A stretch of DNA of 5,955 nt from Candidatus Poribacteria bacterium (GTDB taxonomy: Bacteria; Poribacteria; WGA-4E; WGA-3G), in contig JAPPMR010000335.1 of assembly GCA_028818995.1 (NCBI GenBank), positions 1-5,955 of the forward strand, written 5' to 3'. This document shows, piece after piece, positions 5,683 to 5,955 of this stretch. Below the pieces are notes generated by a model. That model was not told the DNA's origin and searched no databases. It saw only the letters and a list, made by a program, of their open reading frames with translations. Numbering within the stretch: position 1 is the first letter of the stretch; each line of letters starts with the position of its first letter. The translations under genes and the position numbers were made by a program.

Positions 5683-5955
5683 AATCGCAGTTTTTAAGCA
5701 TAGTATACAAAAAGTTCGCGTCGTTTCTATGCTCCATCTTCCTGTTGTTTCTACTCAATTCTTTTTCAGTTCATGCTGTGCCTAATATACCGCTCAACTT
5801 TGACGGTTGGATAATTGAAACACTCGCAAAACTTGAGGTATCAGGTGTTACAGGTGGTTTTCATCGGCATTCTTTACCGCTCTCCCGTGCTGATGTCGCA
5901 AATATAATCCAACGTGCTGAGGCGCGTATCCGTTCTGGTACAGTGACTGTATCGC
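5679..5955 (+). CDS. Secreted or outer-membrane protein, N-terminal part, cut by window end
   Basis: An open frame begins at ATG 5679, overlapping the NAD synthetase stop as ATGA, and stays open for 92 codons to the window edge. The start reads [13 protein letters not shown], followed by a strongly hydrophobic stretch and a VHA cleavage motif at about residue 34, giving a Sec signal peptide. The early mature part reads [21 protein letters not shown], later [19 protein letters not shown]. Amphipathic N-terminal segments of this kind, with 'W..ietLakLe..G' followed by 'PLSRa.va.ii..ae', occur before the beta-barrel of Wzi-like capsule-assembly proteins and related outer-membrane proteins. That assignment is tentative because the barrel lies outside the window. 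The four-base overlap suggests translational coupling and co-transcription with the synthetase gene, although the two functions have no obvious link. Confidence 0.75.
   Translation, partial: MKSQFLSIVYKKFASFLCSIFLLFLLNSFSVHAVPNIPLNFDGWIIETLAKLEVSGVTGGFHRHSLPLSRADVANIIQRAEARIRSGTVTVS

Overview
The window looks like one end of a bacterial contig, probably from an uncultured environmental lineage. Gene style, the eukaryote-like NAD synthetase, the secreted protein of the kind databases call 'asparagine synthetase B', and the GTAGGTCGGGT-type palindromes all remind me of sponge-associated or marine Candidatus Poribacteria. That placement is inference from memory of similar sequences, not a search result. 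No rRNA, housekeeping marker or replicon gene is present to settle it.

Layout: bases 1-50 are homopolymer-rich contig-end sequence. A DNA methyltransferase fused to an HNH nuclease domain follows (160-1539). A gene-poor, AT-rich interval of about 526 bases (1540-2065) comes next. Its main content is a small stand-alone transcription unit (1816-1954): a good sigma-70-type promoter, a predicted RNA of about 104 nt with a tRNA-Ala-like core (G3:U70, A73, UGC in the anticodon position, canonical T arm, strongly reduced D arm), and a terminator. The terminator stem forms by pairing of the 5' leader with the 3' trailer. After it come a secreted protein of unknown function (2066-3379), an intergenic pair of inverted REP-like palindromes (3392-3549), a full-length glutamine-dependent NAD+ synthetase of the eukaryotic architecture (3556-5682), and the 5' end of a secreted or outer-membrane protein gene (5679 to the window end) that overlaps the synthetase stop codon by four bases.

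All four protein genes are on the plus strand. Only the last two show clear coupling. The methyltransferase looks like a separate accessory module. The secreted protein gene has its own candidate promoter. The synthetase has no recognisable Shine-Dalgarno and a REP-like palindrome almost touching its start, so its expression may depend on upstream readthrough. The most unusual object is the tRNA-Ala-like RNA. It is either a decayed tRNA gene that has kept its promoter and terminator, or a functional small RNA with tRNA mimicry.
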